Source of the DNA: Brugia malayi
Taxonomy: Eukaryota > Nematoda > Chromadorea > Rhabditida > Onchocercidae
Direction: 5' to 3'
DNA length: 64,000 nucleotides
NCBI RefSeq assembly: GCF_000002995.4
Contig: NW_025062476.1
Location: forward strand, 5,507,001 to 5,571,000
Position 1 is the first letter of the stretch. Each line of letters begins with the position of its first letter. Below are positions 1 to 13,418 of this stretch, in pieces. Under the pieces are notes generated by a model. The model searched no databases. It saw only the letters and a list, made by a program, of their open reading frames with translations, and was not told the origin of the DNA. The position numbers and the translations under genes were made by a program.

Positions 1-199
1 TATGGTTATCATTGTTAATCATGACTATCATTATTAATCTTGACTATAATCTTGGCCATTATTGATGATCGTGATTATCTCTGTTATTCATGATCATCAT
101 TGTTGATTATAGCTATCACTGTTACACAATCATAACTATCATTGTTAACATTGCTCTGTTACATCTTTGCATAACACACTACCACTCATTTAATTTTAG
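1..199. repeat. Degenerate ATCATTGTTAATCATGACTAT-like repeats in an intron
   Basis: The first roughly 170 bases are built from imperfect copies of short units such as atcattgtta and catgactatc, spaced irregularly. They lie upstream of the first recognisable protease exon and so are probably intronic. There is no open frame of interest. The unit is too degenerate to give a period by eye. Confidence 0.45.
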
Positions 200-2254
200 A
201 ACGGCTACAAATTTGGATGATATCACTGAAGTCATAGTACGATATGGTGGGATATGTTTGCGAAGTGACTCACCACCATGTGATGGAAAGTTGTGCATGA
301 CAGCAAGAATTAATAAAATTGCAATTCATAGGCGGTACATATGAATTAGCTTTCTAAATATAAATTCAATTAATTAAACAAAACAATGTCATCATTTTAA
401 TTTATGTACAGTACTTGTAAATCTAGAAAACAACTTTTTTTTACAGTAATTTTTCAAAGCAAATAATATATTGATTAAATGTATTTAAAAAACCAAGCAA
501 AATTTTTTGTTTTTTTAAAAATTCTTTTTTTAGTTTTATGGATGATGGTTGTATAGGGGGATTTGATTTTGCAATCATTGAAATGGAAAGTGATTTGATG
601 GTAAATCTATTCAACGATGTTATTAAATTTACAAATAATAGATCATATCCTTTCCTAATACATATCTCTGCTATGTTTAAAATTCAAAAGAAATAAAAAA
701 TTATCTTAATTTTGTATAATCAAGGTATTCTTGAAACCATTCTACACTCTTTCAATTTATTCTCCTATCTAATTAATCATTAATGCATCATTCTTGCCAC
801 ATTTATTTGGATTTCATCATCCATCACTTACTCCGATGATCCCGATTAATCCGAATCGATCATCCTTTTCCAGTTTGGTACTACTACCTCAGCAATATGC
901 TTACCAAATTCATCACTTGATCTTAACTCTGCCGAAAATCTCTTTGATTATGGATTTGGTGATAATGAAAGTGAGTTCAGTATCAATGCAATCAATTAAT
1001 TTACAAAAAATTCAAAAATCCAAAACCTAAAAATAAATAAATCCTCCTTTTTATCATACACCTAATTTTATATAATTTGTCAAAATACAATAAAATTTTA
1101 AATAGTTTAAAAACAATACTACTTCTACTCCTACTCTTATTATTAATAACTAATTAATAATAATAACGAGAAGAAAATACCATACAATTATCATTTAGAG
1201 ATGCTCTTCCAGATATATTTATAATTTCAGATGGAGAAAGCATGTCGCGATTGAATTATGGTAGTGCAAAAATAATCAGCGTTGGAGAAAAGACGGATTT
1301 CATTCGAGCTGGACCAATTCATAAGCCAAAAAATAAAACCATTTATCAGGGCATTTGTGTTGTAAGAGCATTTACTTCCAATTAATTACTTGCACTTTAA
1401 TTTTACTAGTTACAATGGAAAGTCATAAATTAAAAGTTGTAAGTATGTATATTACATTACTTATAATTTTCAAGACACAATATCATTCCAGTAAATCGAT
1501 TCGTCGAATTATTTCCTCATTATAATATTCATAAACAATAGGGATATTTTTTAAAATTTTAGAAAGAAAAATCAAATCTTTATTAAGAAAGAAAAGAAAT
1601 ATACTTCCCTTGTAAACTTTGCATTTGTATTATTTGTATTCTTTTTAATTTTATGATGAACAAAAATAAGCTAACGGATAGAATTTGAATGTTTTAAAAT
1701 TTCATCTTAATTAAGCTAACAAGACTCATTGAAACAGTGAGAAGAAATTAAGCTAGCATTTCAACCTTTGACCTTTCATATATGTATATATTTAATATTA
1801 ATCAATGCTTGGCATTAAAACGTGACACTAGGGTAACGTCTCACGTCGTCCTCTATGGCGGCGTCTCATGCTAATACGTGCAACTTCCATCTGATACGCG
1901 CGATTTGCCACGCTATCATGTATCGCTAGATGATTATGACAATTCTATGACATCTTAAAGTGGTCCGTGTAGTGAAAAAATACGTCTCATGGTGCATATT
2001 ATATATTATGGCGAGTATATCTGAGCTCTTCTTTCTTTTCCTCTCTCTCTCTCTTAATATCATCATTTCAGGGTGATAGTGGAGGAGGATTACAGGGATT
2101 TGTTAAACAACGCGTTTTTCTCCTTGGTGTACATTCATTTGGTCCAAAAACTTGTTATAGTGGGTCACCGTTTACGGTAACCGATACTCGACCTTATGCA
2201 CAGTTAATGTGTGATCTAACAGGGATATGTTATCATTTATCACCATTGAAATGA
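200..2254 (+). CDS. Trypsin/chymotrypsin-fold serine protease, 3' part (partial)
   Basis: Five exons are supported: 200-334, 534-600, 874-970, 1231-1361 and 2072-2254 (stop TGA). All junctions keep phase. The translation contains the S1 aspartate region (GGFDFAIIEMESD), an ICLP motif in the position typical of chymotrypsin-fold proteases, and the active-site serine motif GDSGGG at the start of the last exon. The C-terminal tail is rich in Cys and aromatic residues. The exon bearing the catalytic His and the N terminus are not seen and must lie upstream of base 1. The spacing resembles nematode trypsin-like (DUF316-type) secreted proteases more than vertebrate trypsins; that subfamily call is an inference. 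If the His is intact, it is a secreted endopeptidase. The last intron is about 710 bp and holds an unusual CpG-rich block. Confidence 0.8.
1818..1990. other. CpG-rich block inside the last protease intron
   Basis: About 170 bases are visibly richer in G+C and CpG than any neighbouring intron. The heptamer CGTCTCA occurs three times on the + strand, at 1837-1843, 1862-1868 and 1983-1989. No long open frame or terminal inverted repeat was found. It could be a decayed mobile-element remnant or a regulatory segment; the sequence alone does not decide. Confidence 0.4.
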
Positions 2255-3388
2255 TAATTATTGTTTATATATTATTATTTGTTATCTTTTAATTTCAGCA
2301 ATCTATTTGTGCAAAATTAAACGGGATAACAAAAATGGAAAGACTGATTTATTTCATTTCATATTTGATTGATAATTTAACATAATTTGACTCCATTTTT
2401 TATGAATAATTTGTTACACTTAATCTCATAAATGATATTAAATATAACATTTCGAGAAGTATGGATGTTTTTATTGCATTTATATACATCTTATAAAGAT
2501 TATTATATGCATGACAAGTGCAAAAAAAAGTGATAAGTAAGATGTTTAGATGAAAGTATTATTATCATATAAGTAAATATTACAGATGCCTAATATAAGT
2601 AAATACTGATAACAAATCATAGTTGAAAGAAGACTGGATTTTATTAAATGTATTCAACAGAAATATGTAGGAATGACGTACGTTAATTTGGTAAGTGAAA
2701 AAAAAAGCGAACATTTGTGGAGAATGTATATTTTACATTTCACAGTCAATTAAAAACATTTTGTTTCTATTAATAAATGAGGGCGGATGGTTTCTGCGTG
2801 TTAGGACTGTATGAATTATCGGTATTACAACTGCATAAAAGTCAAGCTAAGGTAATTTCGATTCTCCATTCATAGATGTGTATCTTAATTTTTAAGTTAT
2901 TTTGTGGAAACTACTTTTACTGATAATTGGGAATAATATGACGAGAGAAGATGTAAGTTGATTACGTTTTCGTGTATTTCTCTATTTGTTTGCTTCATTT
3001 ATGTTAACTTCATTTCATTTCTATGTAAAAATGACTAAATTTTGTACGTAAATGTTTTAAATACATCACTAAATAATTGCGATAATGTTGTGCGATAAAG
3101 TTTAGAACAGTTTAAATCAGAAACATCCCAAGCGATAGGTATAGATTAACGGGAGAGGGATCATAATTTATATCTAAATCAACTGTTGTTTCATTTCGCG
3201 TTACTGTTGTTGTTACTTATCAAATAAAAACAATCAAGTCAACCACTTACTGTAACTCAAAACAAATAGATAATCATATTATTATTTGTCTTGTATTTTG
3301 TATATTCTACTCGTTAGTTATCCTCACATAACAATGAATAGTCGTCAAGATTAATTATAATTGTAGATTATCATTCAATTTTTTGGAG
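2255..3388. other. Intergenic region between protease and coatomer genes
   Basis: About 1.1 kb of AT-rich DNA with only short random frames. It should hold the 3' UTR of the protease and the promoter and 5' UTR of the coatomer gene. I saw no clear TATA box, spliced-leader acceptor or repeat. Confidence 0.5.
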
Positions 3389-6300
3389 ATGAAACGAGAC
3401 AAGAAAGATGAAGAAAATGGGGGCGGTAATCCATTCAGTAATCTCGATAAAACAACTGTTTTACAGGAGGTATTCGTTTGCTTTAAGAGTCCAATGTTTA
3501 TTATCCTTTCTTCATAATCTTGCTATCCAGAAGAGGGCATTACAGTTGGTTTATTCTTTGAAATAGGACAGCTACTTATTTCAGATAAAGTGGTTATAAA
3601 ATAGTATCAGTTGTTGCTGATGATAGAACAGTATTCTCTGTTATGTATTTAAGTTGCTATCTACCAGTGATCTGCTTTAATCATGCAACTGATTATATGT
3701 ATTCATTTCGCATGTTTTACATAAACTCAGAATGTAAAAGTAATGCCTAGTTTCATGAAAAGTTCTTTTTATCCAAAAATTTAGGCTCGTGTTTTCAACG
3801 AAACACCGATAAATGCACGGAGATGTAGTTTGATTTTGAGTAAATTACTATATTTACGACAACAAGGTGAAGCTATCGGGCGTACTGAAGCAACGGAAGC
3901 TTTTTTTGCTGTAACAAAATTATGGCAAAGTAAAGATTCGAATTTGCGACGCTTAGTCTATCTTGCAATTAAGGAGTTCTGCGATATCTCCAATGACGTC
4001 ATCATTGTTACTAGCAGGTTTGTTATAATTTATTGTTATAATTTATTTTCCATTGAGTAGTAATGTTACCTGTTGTTAATCTGCATATTTCTTTTTTTTT
4101 TTTTTTAATTTGTAAATTGAAATAAGAGAAATGAAAATTTATGAAGTGAATTCTAGCCTTACAAAGGACATGACTGGTCGAGAAGATGTCTATCGTGCAC
4201 CAGCTATTCGAGCTTTGTGCTGCATAATTGATGGAAGTATGTTACAGGCTATTGAACGCTACATGAAACAGGTTAGCTAAATAAATTATTATTAAGATTT
4301 CTTTTTTTTAAATTCCAACTTCTTAACTTAATGATATTGAATATACTAACAAATGGGCAGTAAAGAATATGGGATATGACGACATTGTTTGTCACTTCCA
4401 GGCAATTGTCGATAGAAATTCAGCTGTTGCATCAGCAGCTCTTGTTTCATCATTTCATCTGCTTCGGAAGAATCCGGAGGTGGTACGTCGTTGGGCGAAT
4501 GAGGTGCAGGAAGCTGTTTCGTCAGATAGGTTTGCTCATTTACATATTTGTTTGTCTTTTTTGTGGGATATTTTTATTATTGATTAAATAGACTTTTTTA
4601 TTTTAGGTTATGTAATATACTATTGTTATTACTGAGCTTGCCAACTCTATATTCTACTCAGAAGTTAAATTTGGATTAGTTACATTATACTTGTTACTAA
4701 ACTTTTGTAGATTTAATAATTTTTTTATTATTTTTACTTAAACTAAACTATGTAGCGAAATGTTGAAAATTAAATGGATGCTCAAAAAAGCTCGTTTCAG
4801 CAATATGGTCCAATTTCATGCTCTCGGCTTGTTATACCATATTCGTAGCGGCGATCGTTTGGCAGTGAATAAATTGGTTCAAAAATGGAGTAAATCATCA
4901 CTACGTTCTCCTTTTGCAACATGCTATCTCATTCGACTTGCTACCAAACTTATCGAAGATGATGAAGCGGGGTAAGTTTCGTTGCATTTTTTAATATACT
5001 ATTTGGCTTTCTCTAAATTTTGCTTTCTAAACCTATCTTACAAGAGTAATGTTAAAACTCGCATTAGTGTCCAGAAAAATTGCAACATACATAAAAAACG
5101 ATCAACTTCTTTATGATATAACAGCCATTCATAAGTTTTTTCATTGTTTGTTAATAAAATGATTAAATTAAGGTTAATGATATTTCAGAACAGAAAGTCC
5201 CTTCTTCCAGTTCATTGAATCATGCCTCCGTCATAAATGTGAAATGGTTATCTATGAAGCTGCTTCTGCGATAGTTCGGTTGCCACGAACAACTTCATCG
5301 GAATTGTCGCCAGCTATTTCAGTGTTGCAACTTTTCTGTTCATCTCCGAAACCAGCACTGCGATTTGCCGCTGTTCGGACTTTGAATAAGGTTTTGGTTT
5401 TGTGATTTTTTTTTTGTGAATCTGACATATCTGAAATACATGGCTCTTCTTTCCTGATACTTTTTCTTTTTTGGTGCAAAGAAATCTTTCCACCTCTTTG
5501 TGACGTTTTCTATAACTAGTGATGTGGCTTACAAACTTACCGCCAGAATTCAGATATTTTTGTAGGACACTGTTCTTTTTGATCAGTTGGCCAAAACTTA
5601 AAAAATTTTTTTTGTCGAAAGTATTCTTTGACTTTTATTTTCAGGTGTCAGTGAAACATCCGCAAGCAGTAACGTCGTGTAATGTTGATTTGGAACAATT
5701 GATAACAGATCAGAATCGTTCAATAGCAACACTTGCAATCACAACTCTTCTCAAAACTGGAGCAGAATCATCAGTGGAAAGATTAATGAAACAAATTAGC
5801 ACATTTGTGAATGAAATAAGTGATGAATTTAAGGTGACATCACTCATTTCGTTTCCAGTTCTTCAGAATTTGTGGTCTTAGCATAGAATTATGTAGAATA
5901 TAAAAGTAGCAATTGCAAAAATGAAATATTGTTAACCAATGTGTAAATTAAAATAGCGGTTCAACTGCTCTCGTCATAAACTTTGCGTAGGTAATTGATA
6001 ATTGATATGTTTGTCCCCAATGTGCTTCCCTCTATCACAAAAATGTTGATTTCTTAGACTACTGTAGCTGTAAACAATCAGATAGTTTTTTGCTGCGCAC
6101 TGTGTGCCTTATATGAGTTTACTGATACCTTTGGATTGATTGATGTAGTGAAGTTAAATTAAATGACTTTTTTTAGGACTTAATTTTTTCATGTTTACTT
6201 ATTGCAGGTAGTGGTGATTGAAGCAATCCGTTCACTATGTTCTCGTTATCCACGTAAGCACTCGACTCTTATGTCATTTTTGGCTACAATGTTACGCGAT

Positions 6301-9300
6301 GATGGTGGTTTCGACTATAAGAAAAGCATTGTTGATACTATTATTGCTATAATTGCTGAGAACTCAGATGCAAAGGAAGCAGGTACTATATAATTCTTTG
6401 TTTTCGCAACGGAATCAATCTTCTTTACTGGATAGAGTGATGAATTAAGGAGACTTCTTTCATCGTCCTTTTTGGTTTTTCTAGATTACGAATGCAAATT
6501 TCAGGGTTATCGCATTTATGTGAATTTATCGAGGACTGTGAACATCCTGTGCTTGCCACTCGTATATTACACTTGCTTGGTCGTGAAGCACCAACAACCT
6601 CCAGTCCATCACGTTATATTCGTTTTATCTACAACCGAGTTATTTTGGAAGCTACTCAGGTTCATTTATTTGTACTGCTCCAAAATTCAAGATAAAATGA
6701 TTTAATATGAGCTTGTTAGCGAACTGAATATTGTTGAAAGAAATTTTGCATTGTTTTATAATTTGCTACAATTTTACTTTCCAAGAAATTACAAGGATTT
6801 CACCCATGAGAAACTGATAACAGGATGAAATCCCTAAAACTTATGGATGCACTATAATGTTGTTCAAAAAGCGACTGTTTTAATAAGACGATTAAAAAAA
6901 AAAAAAAAAAAAAGGATTAAAAAGGATTTAAAAAAAAAAGAAATTGCAGAGATTGATATAATCAGTTTTTTGCAATTTGTTTTATTTTCAAGGTTCGCGC
7001 TGCAGCAGTAAGTGCTTTAGCCAAATTTGGAGCTCAGTGCCCGGATTTGCGACCTTCCATACAAGTGTTGCTGAAGCGTTGTTTGCTTGACTCGGATGAT
7101 GAGGTTCGTGATCGAGCGACCTATTTTCTCTCAATTCTAGAGACGGAAAATCCTCATCTAATTGCAAATTATATTCTAAATGGACTGCAAGTTAGTTTCT
7201 GTTCTTAAAATAACATGTTGTTTTCCTTTATCCTTTATATATTGTTTAATTATTCTTCCAAAGATAAGATATCTCATAGAAAGATAGCTTGACTAAAATG
7301 TCAAAAGCTCAATTGTCAAATTTACGGTACACTACGTACATGAAGTAAAAAAATTTTTTTTTTAAAGGTATCGGTTCTTGGACTTGAAAGAGCAGTAGAA
7401 CAATATGTGACTAATGGAGATTATGATAAGCCATTCGATTTGAAGATAGTACCAATTTCGGCTCTTCCACTATCCATAACAGAAGTTAAAAAGCCGTCTT
7501 TGTCTGTAGAGATAATTTCGGATAAAAAGGAAGAAAGAAAAATATCTCGACAAGAGATTTATGCAGGTTATTGATATACTCCTACACTTATAAAAAGTGT
7601 ATACTTGTCAGAGAACTGAAAAAAAAATCAGTGTTGTCTTCAGAATTTTGATCTAGTTATTTGGTATTTTAGAACAATTATCAGCTATTCCGGAATTTGT
7701 CACTTTGGGTCCATTGTTCAAATCTTCACAACCGGTGGCATTAACAGATGAAGTGACTGAATATAGCGTCATGTGTGTTAAGCATATTTTTCCTCAACAT
7801 GTTGTCCTGCAGGTGAAATTTTATCATAAAGATTTCTGAATTCTAATCCAAAAAATTTTTTCTTCGGTGAACTTTATTGTCATCCAAAGACGAATTTCAG
7901 TTCGACTGTAATAACACACTGAATGATCAGTTGTTGGAGAATGTTTATGTTGAATTGGAGCAAACACCAGATACAGAAGGATGGTTGATTTTGCATACAA
8001 TACCACTTGAGAAATTACCGTTTGGCATACAGTCAACTACATATGTGCTGTTGAAAATACCCTCAACAAATGCTGTGACTGGAACATTCAGCGCAAGTTT
8101 AAAATTTAAAGTTCGCGATATCGATCCTGCAACAGGCGAATTTGAAGGCGACGAGACTTATAATGACGTCTTTGTGGTATGCAATTCAATTCTCAGGGAC
8201 AGGCAACGAAGTTGTGATAGTTTATTGGATAAATTTTATATCATTATTAAGTGCATTTTATGGCTGTATGACTTAAGTATCATTAAATATAAAAAATTAG
8301 TTTGCATTATCTTTCTAAATTAACAGTGAGCATAGTTTTTGGAGCTCAGAATAATTCAACAAATTCAAAAACGTAATAAATGTTAAGCAATTGATAAAGT
8401 GGGTAATGTACTCAGCGGAATAGTATTTTAATCACTGGACATTTGGTAATTGACTCTAAGCAATTGTTTTAGATGCTGGCAATGTTCTGCAGTTTCTTTT
8501 TATTTCAAGAGTTTGTGAATAAGTGTGCAGTTAAAATGTTATAACATTCTTTTTCTTCATAGCTGGAAGAAGTTGAAATAATGGTTGCTGATCATGTGCA
8601 ACCGATGCAACGAACCAATTTCGCTGTCAGTTGGGAACAAATTGGTGATAGAAATGAAAATGAAGATACGTATGCTTTGTCAACGGTTCATACCCTGCAA
8701 GGTTTATTCTCGTTTACACCTGAAATTTATTATTATTTTCTCTTTATGATTTCAACTGACAGAAATCTTATACATACGAAGTTTGAGAATAATGACTGCA
8801 ATTGTTATCAACATTTAGTGAGACGTATGTAGTAAAATTTTTAATTAGAAGCCGGTTGGGTTGCTGAAATTCCGAAGAGTCTGTTAATTAATATTTTGTG
8901 TAATATTTTGGCGATTGCTTCTGTCAAGCTTTGTATGCTGATGGCCCTAATGTTTTGCATTTTCATGTTTTGCAATAGGATTTTGAATCCAAATCTTCTA
9001 AGTTTTATTCGGTGTTGTTTGCATTTATCTATTTACATTTTATTTACATATTCAAATAACACAAATTCTTTTCTGAAAAATAATTTGCCAGTAAAATTGA
9101 ATAAGATTGAATCTTAGGTGGTAATTTCAATAATTATATTGCAGATGCGGTGAGAGAACTAATAAAATGCATAGGGTTAGGCCCATGTGAAAGATCCGAT
9201 CACGTGACGGAAGGTAAAAACGCCCACTTGCTTCTTTTAGCCGGCGTATTTCGCGGTGGACATGAAGTTTTAGCAAAAGCGCGACTTGCACTGGATTCGG

Positions 9301-9722
9301 TTGATAAAACTGTTACAATGAATTTTATTGTCAGGTTACGTTTTGCTTTATTCGATTACAGATTAGTATTGGTTAAAATGAAGAATGAGGAGTCGAGCTT
9401 TTTCAGAGATTCAATTTTTTTGTACACACATCATGTATGTTTTTGTACCAGAAAAATCACTTTGTTTATGGACAAAGAAATTTTTCCGCTACTGAAAATG
9501 CAGTTGCATATTATAAAATGAAGTGAGATTAGAATACTGCTATTCATTATTTATTAAACGATAGTCTGGTAACTTATATTGTGTACTGTCATAGCTTATT
9601 TTGTATAATCATTATATTATCTTTCATATATTCTTAAAAATGGTTTTTATATCATAAAAAGACGAAATTTCAGATCTGACGATTCGACAGTAAGTGAAAT
9701 TATAGGAAGTGCAGTAGACTGA
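3389..9722 (+). CDS. copg-1: Coatomer subunit gamma (COPI coat)
   Basis: Sixteen exons: 3389-3469, 3785-4017, 4157-4271, 4402-4529, 4756-4971, 5189-5390, 5645-5833, 6208-6382, 6505-6659, 6993-7190, 7368-7566, 7673-7812, 7901-8176, 8563-8701, 9145-9334, 9674-9722. They join in phase to 894 codons plus TGA, close to the roughly 870 residues usual for gamma-COP. Residues 1 to about 560 form the adaptin-like HEAT solenoid ([20 protein letters not shown] near the start; EDCEHP and [10 protein letters not shown] later). A linker follows, then the gamma appendage ([14 protein letters not shown] in its beta-sandwich). The protein is part of the heptameric COPI coat used in Golgi-to-ER retrieval; the appendage binds ArfGAP. 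The ATG at 3389 starts the conserved N terminus. A polyadenylation hexamer lies at 9816-9821. No lesions were seen. Confidence 0.97.
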
Positions 9723-9815
9723 ATTTGTGTGCTGATGACTGCTGCATCTGTTAACAATGTATTGACAATAAGCTGTGGTTTCCTATATCTATTTATTATT
9801 TTTTATCAGTGTTGA

Positions 9816-9821
9816 AATAAA
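9816..9821 (+). promoter_or_regulatory. Polyadenylation signal AATAAA for the coatomer gene
   Basis: Canonical AATAAA about 95 bases after the stop codon, on the coding strand. Confidence 0.5.
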
Positions 9822-9976
9822 TTCAATATCTGAAAACTATATTCCCAAGAAATTATCCTAATTTATTCTGACATTTCTCATACTTTCCTGATTTTAGCTG
9901 TTTTACTAAAAGCTTTACTCGTTATCATAGGATCAAACATTCCAATGTAGAAAAACAGAGTTATTTGAAACATAAA

Positions 9977-12900
9977 ATGAGCCGTGAGGGTAAGATCACA
10001 CTAGGTTATTTTCTATCACGTAATATTTGATGCCACTGATGGAATTTATTTTTTTACAATTTAACCCGCGATTATTTGACCCCCATACACTTGATGTCTT
10101 TTCATTCTTACACTCCATTGTGATCCTTTAATAAGAGAGAATATTATCTTTGTTGTTGGTACCTTTAAAATCTGTTTTTTATTTCTTAAATAATGATCAT
10201 GTTAGCCAATGTATTCGGTGTTAAATGAAGTTCTATTCCATGGTAGGAAGCAAATACATCTAGTGAAACATGTAAGGCTGTCGTAAGTTAACTCAAGTTT
10301 TCCGTACTTGTCAGAGATAAAATGAAATAACTTTAGCTAGTTTAGAAACTAGTAAATACCAGGTAAAAATATCAAATATCAGGTATTCGTAGCATTCGAT
10401 AAGCTAAACCTTGCTATATTTCAGATAGGGCTTAGCACTCACTTTGAACTGATAATATTAAATTATGTTGTAAACAGGATGAAAATGAATGAAGTTAAAG
10501 TTCAGGTATAGGAACGTAGAAGTTGTTTTTTCTCTTTCTCGTGAAATTGTTTATTAAAACTAGAAAGTATGTTGCAAAAAGCTATCATCAATGTTAACAA
10601 ACAAATATACTATGGGACATTTATGCAAGTTATCATCAATTGTTTTATGAAATGTATTATAATAAAATTTAGCATTTTTCTCCCTTTTATTCAATAATTC
10701 AAGTAATTTCAGTCTACTTTTTTAACTTTCATATTTATATACCCCTATATATACATATGTATAGTTGTAACCTCTTCTTTTGGTCGGAAATAACGCTTTC
10801 TATAAATGACTTGTTATATTTTTAGAATTTGCAAATAAATATTAGAAAAAACGATAGCAATTGTTTATAAGAGATTTACCAATTCATATGTTTATGAATT
10901 TTTCATACTTAATGATTTCTTCATCTTGAATTAAATGATTTATTTAAAAAGTGCAAATTACTTTTAAACTACGAAGGAAGTGTGTTTGTTACATTATCGA
11001 AGTTACAAAAAAAGAAGGTATAATACTCTCGGCTTGGGATGCAATTTCGTGAGGATTATTTTGCAGTAATTTTGACAAAGTTATTGAAGCAATAATCATA
11101 CTTAGTCTAAAATTATTTATAATGTAGGGTTTCTAGAAATATAAGGCCGAAGGGCAAATATTTTAATTATTTTATCGATTTTTTGCTCTAAATTCTTTTC
11201 AAGAAAAAGCATCTTTGATCAAATAATCAAAAGAATAATTGAAATGCTTCCCCTTTTTTGTTCATGGTTAATATTGGTTAAATATTGGCTAATAAGTTTA
11301 AATTGAGGTACTATTTCATCTTTTCATCTATTACAAAGGAAAAAAAAAAAGTAATTTAGTATATTTACTGTTTTAATTACTTTGTTTGTTTTATCTAAGT
11401 GTAATTCGTGATATATAGCAATGTAAGCATACGACTAATAGGAATTATTTAGTTTTTGTGTACGTAAAGGGAATCATACTTAAGTGTTATAAGTTTTATT
11501 CATTTTTATAAAATGCAGTAATGATTGACATTTTACATTTTATTTTAAATCTTTCAGCTGAATTCATTCATTCTTCCATCTTTTATTAATCTATTGCTAT
11601 TTAATTTCAAAATCTTTCTTGTATTTTTTAGATTGTAATTTTATTTTTTTTCATAATTCATGCTGTTAATTATATACAGTACAGTCATCAACAAAAAAAG
11701 AAATCCATTCATGTCTTTTCCATATGTTTCCATATGTTTTTTGTGATAAATTATTTCAGGATAATAAATTATTTCAAGGTGATATTTTACTGAGTTAATC
11801 ATTGAACTAACTGAATTCATATAACATAATGATGGAAAAATCTCAGAAATCATCCCATTTAGATGGTATCATATTTCATTTTTTCTTTCATACTATTTTA
11901 AATTGAAAAAAATGAGCATAAACTTGTTTTATAATGGGAAAATATCTTGTATCTCTTTATTTTAGACGTAACAGAAGCTAATGCAGTACCATCATTTGAT
12001 AATATTGAATTAGCGTTAAAAGGTTTTCAAAACAATATCTTTGAAGATTTGAAAATGTCAGCTTCAGGAGCAAAGAAATTAAAATTGGATTGTTCACGAA
12101 AAGGTACTAACTAATTACATTTTTTTTTATTAGATTCACATGTATATTTTTTTCTGTACTAATAGTTTTATTTTTGTAATTCTACAAAAATTAATTTAAT
12201 TGATATAACTCATTATCATATCACTTCATATTTTCAGAAGATTTTATTGGAGAAAATATCAATGGATCGAATGATAGCAAGACGATATCTGCTTCGGGAT
12301 CCACAGATTCATCGATAATAAGGCAAAAGGAAAAGGAATGCAATGTAATTAAAATGCTTTTACTGCACATCAATTAAAGGCTAATTTTCTGTAGTATAAT
12401 TGCGTTGAATTCAGAACTGCTCAATAATAACCATAAATATATGATCATCAGTTAACAGTAATTTAATTGTTGATAAAAAAAAAAGGTATTTAAACTGTTA
12501 AGTTTCAGCTTTTTTTAGGACCATTTTACATTTTTTTTTTTTTTTTTGTTATACGATAAAAATACTGAAATAATCGACTGATTGTGTAATAATAATAATA
12601 AAAGACAAAATATTGAAGGACTCTGCTACATATCCAACAAGTTGTCGATTTTGTGGTGGAATGTTACGTGCAATAGATAAATATCGTGAAGATCAGAAGC
12701 TTACTTTACAATGTAGAAATCGTGAATGTATGAAGTAAGCTTCTTATTTTAGATTTATCTCTAAATGGGATTCGCTTTTTGACTTTGGGCAATGTTTCAA
12801 GTTAAACAATAAACTTTCTGTCCTTAAATCTAAATCTATAATTGGTCATAATTCTGCTTTAATTTCTGAATGTGTTTTGGGACGTGTTTTGTATTTCTGT

Positions 12901-13418
12901 TTTTTTTTTCTTTTTTTTTTTTAATGATAGAATGCAGCAATTCAGATTTAATGGTGTCACTTCTGACAAGCAAGCCAAACAGTTTTTATCAGAGATGGCA
13001 AAACCAAAGGTTAATAATCTCTTTAAGCAATTTCTCTGTCATTTATGTAACTGCTAAAGCTCAATTGTGACAATATTGCTTTTTGACAGGCTCCACATAT
13101 TGATTATGGCTGGTATTTATCAGATCCAGTGAAACATTCTTATGGGATTTTCGCTAGCCATGACTCCTCGGATTCAGAAGTTGATAGGTTAGTTTTGAGC
13201 ATGCGGATATCTGATAATTTTAACTGACAAATAACACATGTTTATGTTTGATGTTCATCTGCAAAATTTTTAATTTTTAACTGCAAAGTTCCCTGATTCC
13301 CTGAGGGAGAAAAAAATATATGCTGTATAGGTCAAATGTGAATGTTCGACCAATTATTCAAGATGGAAATATAATGCTTCGAGTTTTCGGGCAAAAACGA
13401 TTGGTTAGATTATTATGA
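9977..13418 (+). CDS. Unrecognised protein with a four-cysteine (zinc-ribbon-like) cluster
   Basis: Proposed exons: 9977-9989, 11966-12103, 12238-12344, 12619-12734, 12931-13009, 13090-13187 and 13331-13418 (TGA). They join in phase to 212 residues. The N-terminal third is acidic and Ser-rich. Exon 4 carries CRFCGG followed by CRNREC, a CxxC...CxxxxC arrangement that could bind zinc. Exons 5-7 read as a conserved-looking region (SDKQAKQFLSEMAKPK, then DYGWYLSDPVKHSYGIF) ending in QKRLVRLL. I do not recognise the family. The 13-base first exon and its roughly 2-kb intron are the weakest part; the true start could be elsewhere or the transcript could be trans-spliced before exon 2. The gene begins only 254 bp after the coatomer stop, on the same strand, so co-transcription is possible but unproven. 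Confidence 0.65.

Noticed and set aside
12870..13070. Phe-rich frame across the poly-T run before exon 5 of the unrecognised gene
   Set aside because: It is the pyrimidine tract of the intron read through; the acceptor at 12930 gives the proper exon.
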